DNA of 14,003 nucleotides, from the NCBI GenBank assembly GCA_015494725.1, contig WGAR01000141.1:1-14003 (forward strand). The letters are read 5' to 3'. The translations under genes were made by a program, and so were the position numbers. The DNA comes from Thermodesulfobacteriaceae bacterium (GTDB lineage Bacteria > Desulfobacterota > Thermodesulfobacteria > Thermodesulfobacteriales > Thermodesulfobacteriaceae). This document shows positions 6,728 through 13,310 of the stretch, piece by piece. The notes below the pieces were generated by a model, which made no database searches, was not told the DNA's origin, and saw only the letters and a list, made by a program, of their open reading frames with translations. Position 1 is the first letter of the stretch. Every line of letters starts with the position of its first letter.

Positions 6728-7443
6728 TCAAAGATAAGGACCTTTTCCATAACCAGGCGGATCCCGGCTTCCAGAAGTTCTTCCTCGGAAAGCTCCTCCG
6801 GCGGTTTCTCCAGTTCCATCTCTATCCTTCCGGCCTTCAGCTCCTCCCGGAACCGCGGAAGATCGTAACAGGCCAGGAAGATGAGATCCAGCTGGTCGCC
6901 GGTGAGCGGGGTATCGGCATGGCGCTGTCTCCGGGCCACCACCTCCCCGAAGAGATCGTTGAAATAATGATAGGGTTCCAGACCCTGCTCGGCGATGAAG
7001 GCCCGAACGGTTAGGGGCCGTTTTTCGTAATGCCCCTTACAGTGGGTCTCCCGAATGATACGATAGACTTCCACCTTCTTACCGGTTTCCGGATCCCGGC
7101 GTACGAAACGGGCCAGGGGATAAATCCTGCAGGCCGAAGGACGATCGGCATACACCGAACACCCCTCCGGACGCAAAAAGGGGCAGGCGAAGTCATGGGA
7201 GTTCATGTGGACGGCGATTACCGGAAGCTGGGTGACCTCGCCGATATAGACCTCCCCGTAGCGTTCGATGAATTCCTCCGGCGAAAGCCCCAGGGCCCGC
7301 CGGAGTCGGAGGAAATCATACGGCGAAAGCACCAGATGGACATCGTAACAACACCGGTTAAAACAGGGTACGCCCGGATGACAGGCAAAGACCAGTTCGT
7401 CGTCCAGGCCGAGTTCTCTGGGATCAAATACCGGCTCTTCCAC
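6724..7443 (-). CDS. YkgJ-family cysteine-cluster protein (putative Zn/Fe-S binding)
   Basis: From the GTG at 7443 the protein has 239 residues. Its cysteines are C21, C27, C31 and C32 (CHPGVPCFNRCC), then C87 (ACPFL), C95 (EGCSVY), C105 (RPSACRIYPL) and C135 (HCKGH). This order is the YkgJ/CxxCxxCC (UPF0153) pattern, thought to bind a metal or an iron-sulfur cluster. The part LSPYDFLRLRRALGLSPEEF after the first cluster is also typical. The function of the family is not established; proposals include a metal-dependent redox or chaperone-like role. The C-terminal 60 residues are acidic and helical. An upstream in-frame GTG at 7524 would add 27 residues overlapping the divergent gene. I preferred 7443 because GGGGG lies seven bases before it and the added residues look non-coding. 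It converges on the heme synthase gene, sharing the palindrome TTAA as both stop codons. Confidence 0.85.
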   Translation of the reverse strand: MEEPVFDPRELGLDDELVFACHPGVPCFNRCCYDVHLVLSPYDFLRLRRALGLSPEEFIERYGEVYIGEVTQLPVIAVHMNSHDFACPFLRPEGCSVYADRPSACRIYPLARFVRRDPETGKKVEVYRIIRETHCKGHYEKRPLTVRAFIAEQGLEPYHYFNDLFGEVVARRQRHADTPLTGDQLDLIFLACYDLPRFREELKAGRIEMELEKPPEELSEEELLEAGIRLVMEKVLIFD

Positions 7444-7446
7444 TTT

Positions 7447-7475
7447 TTGGCCCCCGTGAAATTTTGAGCTAAAAT
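7447..7475 (+). promoter_or_regulatory. Candidate sigma-70-type promoter for the small membrane protein-pyrG-rsmG operon
   Basis: In the 65-bp divergent gap, TTGGCC (7447-7452) and TAAAAT (7470-7475) are separated by 17 bp. The match is 4/6 in the -35 and 5/6 in the -10. The AT-rich box stands out in a GC-rich background. A transcript would begin near 7482, just before the SD GGAGGGG at 7491-7497. On the opposite strand the same box reads TATTTT and could serve the YkgJ-family gene, so the two promoters may overlap and compete. Confidence 0.45.
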
Positions 7476-7508
7476 ACCCTGGAAAACGCCGGAGGGGAAG
7501 TTCACCGT

Positions 7509-7907
7509 ATGCGCACCCGTTCACCCTGGTGGAATCTGGTCTTTCTGGTGGTGCTTATCTTTGCCTTTCTCATTGTGCGTTATTACAAGTCTTCCCCTCC
7601 CCGCACCCTGCTTTCTCGCTCCCCGGTGGTGGACCCTGAAGGCCAACCCCTGGGGGAGGCGGTCTTCTGGAAGGAAACCCCCGGGCGGATCCTTCTCCGG
7701 CTGGAGCTCGGATCCAAGCCGCCGGAGCCGCTTCTGGTCATCCTTTATCCGCGCGAAGGGGTAGGGTGGGAAATAGGCCGGTTAAAGGATACCCTTTTTC
7801 TGCGTTCTCTGAAGATGAAGTTCCTTCCGGAGAGGATCCTGCTCAAGGGGAGCAGGTCCGGACGTATTTACGGGGAAGTAAACCTTAAAAAGCCTAACGA
7901 GAGGTAA
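7509..7907 (+). CDS. Small membrane-anchored protein, possible DM13-like domain
   Basis: I do not recognise this 132-residue protein with certainty. It has a short basic N-terminus (MRTRSPWW), one hydrophobic helix at about residues 9-24 (LVFLVVLIFAFLIV), and then a soluble, strand-rich part that should lie outside the cytoplasmic membrane; no lipobox cysteine is present, so it is probably a signal anchor. The soluble part has the order GEAVFWKE, RILLRLEL, PLLVILYP, EIGRLKD, RILLKG, GRIYGEVNL. This resembles by eye the DM13 pattern (a beta-sandwich described in redox-linked extracellular proteins), but the usual Cys is absent and the match is weak. The SD GGAGGGG is 11 bases before the ATG. 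The gene ends six bases before the pyrG start and its stop region supplies the pyrG SD, so the two are surely co-transcribed. Its role next to CTP synthase is unknown. Confidence 0.7.
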   Translation: MRTRSPWWNLVFLVVLIFAFLIVRYYKSSPPRTLLSRSPVVDPEGQPLGEAVFWKETPGRILLRLELGSKPPEPLLVILYPREGVGWEIGRLKDTLFLRSLKMKFLPERILLKGSRSGRIYGEVNLKKPNER

Positions 7908-7913
7908 TGGATC

Positions 7914-9569
7914 ATGCCGCGCAAGAGACGGGGATTTCACACCAAGTTCATCTTTGTGACCGGAGGGGTGCTTTCCTCTCTGGGGAAAGGGCTGGCTTCG
8001 GCCTCCATAGGGGCCCTGCTGGAGGCCCGGGGTCTTCGGGTCACCTTCCAGAAACTGGACCCTTACATCAATGTGGATCCCGGTACCATGAACCCCTTCC
8101 AGCACGGAGAGGTCTATGTGACCGACGATGGGGCCGAGACCGATCTGGACCTGGGACATTACGAACGTTTCACCTCCGCCCGCATGGGGCACAAGAACAA
8201 CTACACCTCCGGGAAGATCTATTTTTCGGTGATCACCAAGGAACGTCGTGGGGATTATCTGGGGGGAACGGTTCAGATCATCCCCCATGTGACCGATGAG
8301 ATCAAGGCCGCCATCCTCCAGCTGGCCGGAAGCGAGGTGGATGTGGCCATCATCGAGGTGGGGGGGACGGTGGGGGACATCGAGAGCCTGCCCTTCCTGG
8401 AGGCCATCCGCCAGCTCCGTTACGATCTGGGGCGGGACAACACCCTTTATATCCATCTCACCTACGTGCCCTATATCAAGACCGCCGGGGAACTCAAGAC
8501 CAAGCCCACCCAGCACAGCGTAAAGGAGCTGAGGGCCATAGGTATTCAGCCGGATATCCTCCTGTGCCGGACCGAACGGTTTCTGCCACCGGAGGTCAAG
8601 AAGAAGATCGCCCTTTTCTGTAACGTGGAAGAGGATGCCGTGATCACCGCCAAGGATGTGGGCTGTATCTATGAGATACCCCTGGTATTTCACCGGGAGG
8701 GACTGGACGAAAAGATCGTGGAACTCCTGAACATCTGGACCCGGGAGCCGGATCTGAGCGTGTGGGAGGAGCTGGTTCGCAAGTACAAGAACCCCAAGGA
8801 TCGGGTGACCATAGCCGTGGTGGGTAAATACGTGGATCTCAAGGATTCCTACAAGAGCCTGCACGAGGCCCTGGTGCACGGGGGCCTGGCCAACGAGGTG
8901 CGGGTGGATATCCGTTATGTAAGCGCGGATGAGATCACCCCGGATAACGTGGCCGAGGTCCTCTCCGGGGTTCAGGGGGTGCTGGTGCCCGGCGGATTCG
9001 GTTACCGGGGGGCCGAGGGTAAGATCGAGGCCATACGCTTCGCCCGGGAGAACGGTATCCCCTTTTTCGGGATCTGTCTGGGAATGCAGCTTGCGGTCAT
9101 CGAGTTTGCCCGGAATGTGGCCGGTCTTTCCGGGGCCAACTCCACCGAATTCGATCCGGACACCCCCCATCCGGTCATTTACCTTATGCGGGAGTGGTTC
9201 AATTATCGAACCCAGCGGGTGGAAGTGCGGGACGAGAAATGCGACAAGGGCGGAACCATGCGTCTGGGGGCCTATCCCTGTCGCCTGATCCCGGGGACCA
9301 TTGCGCACCAGGCCTACGGTTGCGAGGAGGTCTTCGAGCGCCACCGTCATCGCTACGAATTCAACAATCAATACCGGGAAATCCTCACCGAGAAGGGGTT
9401 GCGTATCGCCGGTCTTTCCCCGGACGGAGAACTGGTGGAGATCGTGGAGCTGGAAGGGCACCCCTGGTTTGTGGGCTGTCAGTTCCATCCGGAATTTCGC
9501 TCCCGCCCCATGGACCCCCATCCCCTGTTCCGATCCTTTATCCGGGCGGCTCTGGAACACAAGGGTTAG
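7914..9569 (+). CDS. pyrG: CTP synthase
   Basis: This 551-residue enzyme makes CTP from UTP, ATP and glutamine, the last step of pyrimidine nucleotide synthesis, as a cytosolic tetramer. The N-terminal synthetase domain shows KFIFVTGGVLSSLGKG (11-26, with the P-loop lysine K25), DPYINVDPGTMNPFQHGE (49-66), DDGAETDLDLGHYERF (71-86, the Mg-binding acid region) and EVGGTVGDIES (148-158). The class I glutamine amidotransferase domain begins near residue 298 (VTIAVVGKYV) and has the oxyanion loop VPGGFGYRG, the nucleophile C388 in FFGICLGMQ, and the catalytic pair H525 and E527 in GCQFHPEF. The N-terminus is about eight residues longer and more basic than in E. coli. The ATG at 7914 is preceded by AGAGGT overlapping the upstream gene's stop. 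I see no pyrimidine attenuator or initial C/G run of the kind that controls pyrG in Firmicutes. The rsmG start follows with no gap. Confidence 0.98.
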   Translation: MPRKRRGFHTKFIFVTGGVLSSLGKGLASASIGALLEARGLRVTFQKLDPYINVDPGTMNPFQHGEVYVTDDGAETDLDLGHYERFTSARMGHKNNYTSGKIYFSVITKERRGDYLGGTVQIIPHVTDEIKAAILQLAGSEVDVAIIEVGGTVGDIESLPFLEAIRQLRYDLGRDNTLYIHLTYVPYIKTAGELKTKPTQHSVKELRAIGIQPDILLCRTERFLPPEVKKKIALFCNVEEDAVITAKDVGCIYEIPLVFHREGLDEKIVELLNIWTREPDLSVWEELVRKYKNPKDRVTIAVVGKYVDLKDSYKSLHEALVHGGLANEVRVDIRYVSADEITPDNVAEVLSGVQGVLVPGGFGYRGAEGKIEAIRFARENGIPFFGICLGMQLAVIEFARNVAGLSGANSTEFDPDTPHPVIYLMREWFNYRTQRVEVRDEKCDKGGTMRLGAYPCRLIPGTIAHQAYGCEEVFERHRHRYEFNNQYREILTEKGLRIAGLSPDGELVEIVELEGHPWFVGCQFHPEFRSRPMDPHPLFRSFIRAALEHKG

Positions 9570-10214
9570 ATGGTTACCGAGTGGGAGCGATTAAGAGAAC
9601 ACCTGGGGTATCTCCTGGAGGAGCTGGGGGTTCCTCTCCGGGTGGAGGTCTTCTGGGATCGGCTGTGGGCCTATCTGGTGCGCCTGGCCGAAAGGGCCGC
9701 GGAGCTGCATCTTACCGCCTGCCGCACCCTGGAGGAGCGGCTGGAAACCCAGGTGCTGGAGAGCCTGGTCCTGGCCTATCTCCTTCCCCCGGGGGGATAC
9801 GCGGTGGCGGATCTGGGCAGCGGGGGCGGGGTGCCGGGTCTGATCCTCAAGATAGCCCGCCCGGAACTGGAGGTGGTCCTCTACGAGGCCCATCCGCCTC
9901 GGGTGGCTTTTCTCCAGAGTCTGATCGCCGAGCTGGGGCTCTCCGGCGTGCGGGCGGAAAGGAGATTCCTGGGGCGCGAGGGCTGGCCGGAGACACGTTT
10001 TCCGGTGGTGGTCTCCCGGGGCTACGGTTCGGCGGAGAAGTTCGCCGCCCAGGCGGCAAGACTTCTCTCCCCTCCGGGGCTGGCCTTTTATCTATGGCGC
10101 AACGAGGTGGAACCCCGGGGGGAGCCGGAGAGGTATCTTCGTTTGCTTCAGGAGGTCTCTCTGGCCCTGCCCCGGGAGCGGGGGGAACGCCGTCTTTTGA
10201 TTTTTGCCGGATGA
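9570..10214 (+). CDS. rsmG: 16S rRNA (guanine-527-N7) methyltransferase RsmG, divergent
   Basis: The protein has 214 residues, close to E. coli RsmG (207), which uses S-adenosylmethionine to methylate G527 of 16S rRNA in the small subunit. The SAM-binding motif is DLGSGGGVPGL (81-91), followed by the ribose-binding acid E106 in LYEAHPPRVAFLQ and an SRG at 149-151 where the family has a conserved Arg (SRA or ARA). The N-terminal helical part ELHLTACR...VLESL corresponds to the family's NLT...HxLDSL signature but with the His and Asp replaced (QVLESL). The usual Lys pair after the acidic residue and the late KG motif are also missing. The ATG directly abuts the pyrG stop. It therefore reads as a diverged RsmG; a different rRNA or other methyltransferase of the same fold cannot be excluded. 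Confidence 0.75.
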   Translation: MVTEWERLREHLGYLLEELGVPLRVEVFWDRLWAYLVRLAERAAELHLTACRTLEERLETQVLESLVLAYLLPPGGYAVADLGSGGGVPGLILKIARPELEVVLYEAHPPRVAFLQSLIAELGLSGVRAERRFLGREGWPETRFPVVVSRGYGSAEKFAAQAARLLSPPGLAFYLWRNEVEPRGEPERYLRLLQEVSLALPRERGERRLLIFAG

Positions 10215-10219
10215 GCACC

Positions 10220-10240
10220 CCTTGAAAAGGAAATTTTTTT
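10220..10240 (+). terminator. Weak candidate intrinsic terminator after rsmG
   Basis: CCTT and AAGG (10220-10223 and 10227-10230) can form a four-base stem with a three-base loop, followed by AAA and a run of seven T at 10234-10240. The stem is too short for a strong Rho-independent terminator. An alternative pairing, GGAAA (10229-10233) with TTTCC (10244-10248), uses part of the same sequence. The T run is the most AT-rich spot in the 65-bp gap. It may instead mark an element upstream of the next promoter; no clear -35/-10 pair is visible there. Confidence 0.3.
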
Positions 10241-10265
10241 GTGTTTCCCTGTAAAAGATTCCCGC

Positions 10266-10272
10266 AGGAGGT
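10266..10272 (+). promoter_or_regulatory. Strong ribosome binding site for the 161-residue protein
   Basis: AGGAGGT lies seven bases before the ATG at 10280. It is one of the best SD sequences in the window, arguing that the unknown gene is truly translated. Confidence 0.7.
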
Positions 10273-10279
10273 CCGGTGA

Positions 10280-10765
10280 ATGGGAGGAAGAAGTCGTAAG
10301 TCCGTTTTGCGTCAGAAGCTGGCCAAATATTATCGCGAGCGCGAGAATCCGCTGGCGCTCATGTCCCTGCAGGAGACCCTCATCCGCCAGCACCGGGATC
10401 GGTATGATCTTTTGATGCGCAATCTGGAGTATCTTCAGGCCCAGGAAGCCCCTCCGGCCGAGGAGGGAGGGGTCTCCCGGCTTACCATCCGCAAGTTCAC
10501 CAGCGAGCCGGATAAGAAGTTCCTTAACCGGGCCTTTTATGAGGCCCTTTATCCCATCACCATGGAATATCGCTACATGCCCCTGCACGCCATTTTTGTA
10601 TGGTATCTCCAGGCCCTGGAGATGGTTTACGGGGAGAAACTCAACAAGACCCATCTTAACCGGCTGCAGAAATGGATTCTGCGATGGCTCACCGCCATGA
10701 CCCCGGAAGAGGAAATGAATCTCAAAAGTGAGATCGTCACCTGGATCCTCAATCGTTTTACCTAA
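10280..10765 (+). CDS. Unrecognised 161-residue helical protein upstream of polA
   Basis: I do not recognise this protein. Its N-terminus is strongly basic (MGGRSRKSVLRQKLAKYYRERE). A charged helical stretch with coiled-coil-like spacing follows at about residues 27-55. After a short Ala/Pro/Glu-Gly linker (56-64) comes a predicted helical region rich in aromatic residues (FYEALYPITMEYRYMPLHAIFVWYLQALEMVYGE, about 82-118) and a C-terminal helix ending WILNRFT. There is no signal peptide, no cysteine and no clear membrane segment; the aromatic stretch is amphipathic rather than fully hydrophobic. The basic start would suit nucleic-acid or membrane-surface contact, but no motif proves it. It has an excellent SD (10266-10272), GC and codon use like its neighbours, and its end overlaps the only available canonical polA start by 38 bases, so it is very probably real and co-expressed with polA. 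Confidence 0.72.
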   Translation: MGGRSRKSVLRQKLAKYYRERENPLALMSLQETLIRQHRDRYDLLMRNLEYLQAQEAPPAEEGGVSRLTIRKFTSEPDKKFLNRAFYEALYPITMEYRYMPLHAIFVWYLQALEMVYGEKLNKTHLNRLQKWILRWLTAMTPEEEMNLKSEIVTWILNRFT

Positions 10766-13310
10766 AAAGGGGGAGGGCCCGGTCCTTTATCTTATCGACG
10801 GCACATCCTTTGTCTATCGGGCCCATTACGCGGTAAAGGAATATCTATCCACCTCCTGGGGCCTGCCCACCAAGGCCGTCTATGTGTTTACCCGGATGAT
10901 GCTCCGGATCCTGCGCGAGTTTCGTCCGGAGTATCTGGCCCTCTGTCTGGATGAGAAGGCCCCCACCTTTCGCCACGAGGCCTACCAGGACTACAAGGCC
11001 CAGCGTCCTCCCATGCCCGAGGAACTGGTGGTACAGCTTCCCTATATTCGCGAGATAGCCGAGGCCCTGGGGATTCGGGTTCTCAGTGTTCCGGGCTATG
11101 AGGCCGACGACCTCATAGCCACCCTGGCCCACCGTCTTCCGCATCCGGTGGTGATCGTGGCCGGGGATCGAGACCTTTTTCCCCTGGTGAGCGAGAGGAT
11201 TTACATCTGGGATCCCATCCGCGAGAAGACCATCACTCCCGAGGAGGTCCTCAGGCGTTACGGACTTCCTCCGGAGAAGATTCCGGAGATGCGGGCCCTG
11301 GCCGGGGATGCCAGTGATAACCTGCCCGGGGTCAAGGGCATCGGAGAGAAGACCGCCTGCACTCTTATTCGCACCTTCGGCTCGGTGGAGAATCTTTATG
11401 CCCGGCTCTCCGAGGTCACGCCGCCCCGTCTGCGGCGTCTGCTGGAGGAGGGCCGGGAGGCGGCTTTTCTTTCCCGCGAGCTTCTCACCCTAAGGACCGA
11501 TGCCCCGGTCCCGCTGGAGCTTTCGGCCTATCGGGTACGGGATCCCGACTATCGACGTCTTCGGAGCCTTTTCGTGAAACTGGAGTTCCGGCGTCTGCTC
11601 GCGGAGCTGCCCTCCGAAAGAGACCTGGGGGCGGAAGTGCGCAGGGTGGACGGGATTCCCGAAGAGGCCTTTTCCGGAGGACCGGTGGCCCTGTGGGTTT
11701 CTCCGTCCCGGGGTCTTTTCGGCGGGGCATGGGCAACCCTGGGGCTGGCCAACTCGGACCGGGCCTGGGAACTCTCCGGTGTCTCCCCCTCGCAGTGGCG
11801 CAAGCTTCTGGCGGCCAAGCCGCAGGCCTGGATCCTCTACGACCTCAAGGCCCTGGCCCATCTTCTGGGAGAAGCCCCCTCCCTTCAGGGAGAGATCTTT
11901 GAGGTCAAACTGGCGGCCTGGCTTCTGGACCCCACCCGCAAGAGTTATCTCCTGGAGGAACTGGCCCAGGAATACCTGGGGGCCCGTTTGCCTGCCCCGG
12001 AGGAGGAAAAGGGTTGCGGGGCCCGGGCCCTGGCCCTGGCTCAACTCTACCCCTTTTTAAGGGAGGAGATTTCCCGCGCCGGGATGGAAAGACTCCTTCT
12101 GGAGGTGGAGACCCCGCTTGCCCTGGTCCTTTTCCGGATGGAAAGGGTCGGGGTGCGCGTGGATCGGGAGTATCTGCGCCGTCTGGCCCGCGAACTGCGG
12201 GAGAGACTTAAGGAACTGGAAGAGGAGGCCCACCGTCTGGCCGGAGAGGTTTTCAACCTGCGTTCCGGAAGGGATCTCTCCCGCATCCTTTTCCAGAAGC
12301 TGGGACTTCCCCGGGGGAAACGCACCCCCAAGGGCACGGGATATTCCACCGATGTGGAGGTGCTTTCGGAACTGGCCAAGCAGCATCCGTTGCCGGAGAG
12401 GCTCCTGCGTTATCGAAGCCTTTACAAGTTGCTTTCCACCTACGTGGAGCCGCTCCTGGCCCTGGCGGACTCCCGCGATCGGGTGCACACCACCTTCCAC
12501 CAGACCGGCACCGCCACCGGACGTCTTTCCTCCTCGGATCCCAATCTTCAGAATATCCCGATCAAGGGGGAGGAGGGGGAGTGGATTCGTCGGGCCTTCG
12601 TGGCCGAGGAGGGCTGGCGGCTTCTTTCCGCGGATTATTCCCAGATCGAGCTGCGGCTGCTGGCCCATTTTTCCGGGGACGAGAATCTGCGTCGGGCCTT
12701 CCTGGAGGGACGGGATATCCATGCCACCACCGCTGCCGAGATCTTCGGTATCCGTCCCGAAGAGGTAACCCCGGAGATGCGCCGGTTGGCCAAGGTCATA
12801 AATTTTGGTATTGCTTACGGTATGAGCGCCTTCGGCCTGGCCAAGGAACTGGGGCTGGATCTGGTTCAGGCCCGGGCCTTCATCGAAAGGTATTTTCAGC
12901 GTTATCCCGGGGTCAAACGTTATATGGAGGAAAAGGTGGCCGAGGCCCGGGAGAAGGGATATGTGACCACTCTCCTGGGGCGCAGACGGCCCATCCCCGG
13001 GCTTAAGGCCCGGGAGAAAAGCGTACGGGAGTTCGCCGAGCGCACGGCCATCAACACCCCTATCCAGGGATCCGGAGCGGATCTGATCAAACTGGCCATG
13101 CTGGCCATAGACCGCAGACTGGCTCAGGAGGGGTACACCGCCCGTCTCATCCTTCAGGTGCACGACGAGTTGCTCCTTGAGGTCCCGGAGGAGGAGATAG
13201 AAGAGGTCCGGGAATTGGTCCGAAAAGAAATGGAGGAGGTTTATCCTCTGAGCGTGCCCCTTAAGGTCAACCTGGCCACGGGGAAAAACTGGGCGGAGGC
13301 CAAGGCCTGA
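10728..13310 (+). CDS. polA: DNA polymerase I with inactive proofreading domain
   Basis: The 860-residue family A polymerase fills gaps and removes primers in replication and repair. The 5' nuclease domain (about 18-295) keeps its acidic residues: D24 (LIDGTSF), D75 (LCLDEK), E125, D127 and D128 (GYEADDL), D147 and D149 (AGDRDLF), D194 and D197 (GDASDN), plus the helix-hairpin-helix GVKGIGEKTA. The middle domain (about 315-455) has the 3'-5' exonuclease fold but lacks the metal-binding acids: the DxE position reads ALWVSPS, and the later Asp sites are Leu/Ala. The polymerase domain has motif A (SADYSQIELR; D636, E641), the O-helix RRLAKVINFGIAYG (R686, K689, F693, Y697) and motif C VHDE (H812, D813, E814). 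F693 implies dideoxynucleotide discrimination as in Taq. The only canonical start upstream of the conserved region is the GTG at 10728, overlapping the previous gene by 38 bases and poorly served by an SD. The end is TGATG, shared with the next gene. Confidence 0.95.
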   Translation: MRSSPGSSIVLPKKGEGPVLYLIDGTSFVYRAHYAVKEYLSTSWGLPTKAVYVFTRMMLRILREFRPEYLALCLDEKAPTFRHEAYQDYKAQRPPMPEELVVQLPYIREIAEALGIRVLSVPGYEADDLIATLAHRLPHPVVIVAGDRDLFPLVSERIYIWDPIREKTITPEEVLRRYGLPPEKIPEMRALAGDASDNLPGVKGIGEKTACTLIRTFGSVENLYARLSEVTPPRLRRLLEEGREAAFLSRELLTLRTDAPVPLELSAYRVRDPDYRRLRSLFVKLEFRRLLAELPSERDLGAEVRRVDGIPEEAFSGGPVALWVSPSRGLFGGAWATLGLANSDRAWELSGVSPSQWRKLLAAKPQAWILYDLKALAHLLGEAPSLQGEIFEVKLAAWLLDPTRKSYLLEELAQEYLGARLPAPEEEKGCGARALALAQLYPFLREEISRAGMERLLLEVETPLALVLFRMERVGVRVDREYLRRLARELRERLKELEEEAHRLAGEVFNLRSGRDLSRILFQKLGLPRGKRTPKGTGYSTDVEVLSELAKQHPLPERLLRYRSLYKLLSTYVEPLLALADSRDRVHTTFHQTGTATGRLSSSDPNLQNIPIKGEEGEWIRRAFVAEEGWRLLSADYSQIELRLLAHFSGDENLRRAFLEGRDIHATTAAEIFGIRPEEVTPEMRRLAKVINFGIAYGMSAFGLAKELGLDLVQARAFIERYFQRYPGVKRYMEEKVAEAREKGYVTTLLGRRRPIPGLKAREKSVREFAERTAINTPIQGSGADLIKLAMLAIDRRLAQEGYTARLILQVHDELLLEVPEEEIEEVRELVRKEMEEVYPLSVPLKVNLATGKNWAEAKA
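10769..10777 (+). promoter_or_regulatory. SD-like G-rich tract with no canonical start codon behind it
   Basis: GGGGGAGGG lies just after the TAA of the 161-residue gene, where an SD for polA would be expected. The polA-frame codons at proper distance are GTC (10782) and CTT (10785), neither a usual start. So either the tract is incidental and polA starts at the GTG at 10728, or polA uses a rare start codon here. Confidence 0.35.

Noticed and set aside
7444..7524. N-terminal extension of the YkgJ-family protein from the GTG at 7524
   Set aside because: It would overlap the start of the divergent gene and cover the likely promoter; the GTG at 7443 has a better-placed G-rich SD.
7860..7916. 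Pyrimidine-sensing attenuator or leader control before pyrG
   Set aside because: No hairpin plus T run, and no initial C/G run of the Firmicutes type; the preceding gene occupies the space.
7907..8299. 130-codon plus-strand frame starting at the TAATG before pyrG
   Set aside because: It is in another frame from pyrG, with no domain, and overlaps the strongly conserved CTP synthase N-terminus.
7782..9560. 592-codon open frame antisense to pyrG
   Set aside because: It mirrors the codon pattern of a certain gene, has low-complexity Gly/His/Pro-rich translation and no recognisable domain.
9194..10225. 343-codon plus-strand open frame across the pyrG-rsmG junction
   Set aside because: Translation is a Gly/Ser/Pro/Arg-rich out-of-frame shadow of two well-supported genes.
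12057..13163. 368-codon open frame antisense to polA
   Set aside because: It lies wholly against the polymerase domain and has no motif of its own.
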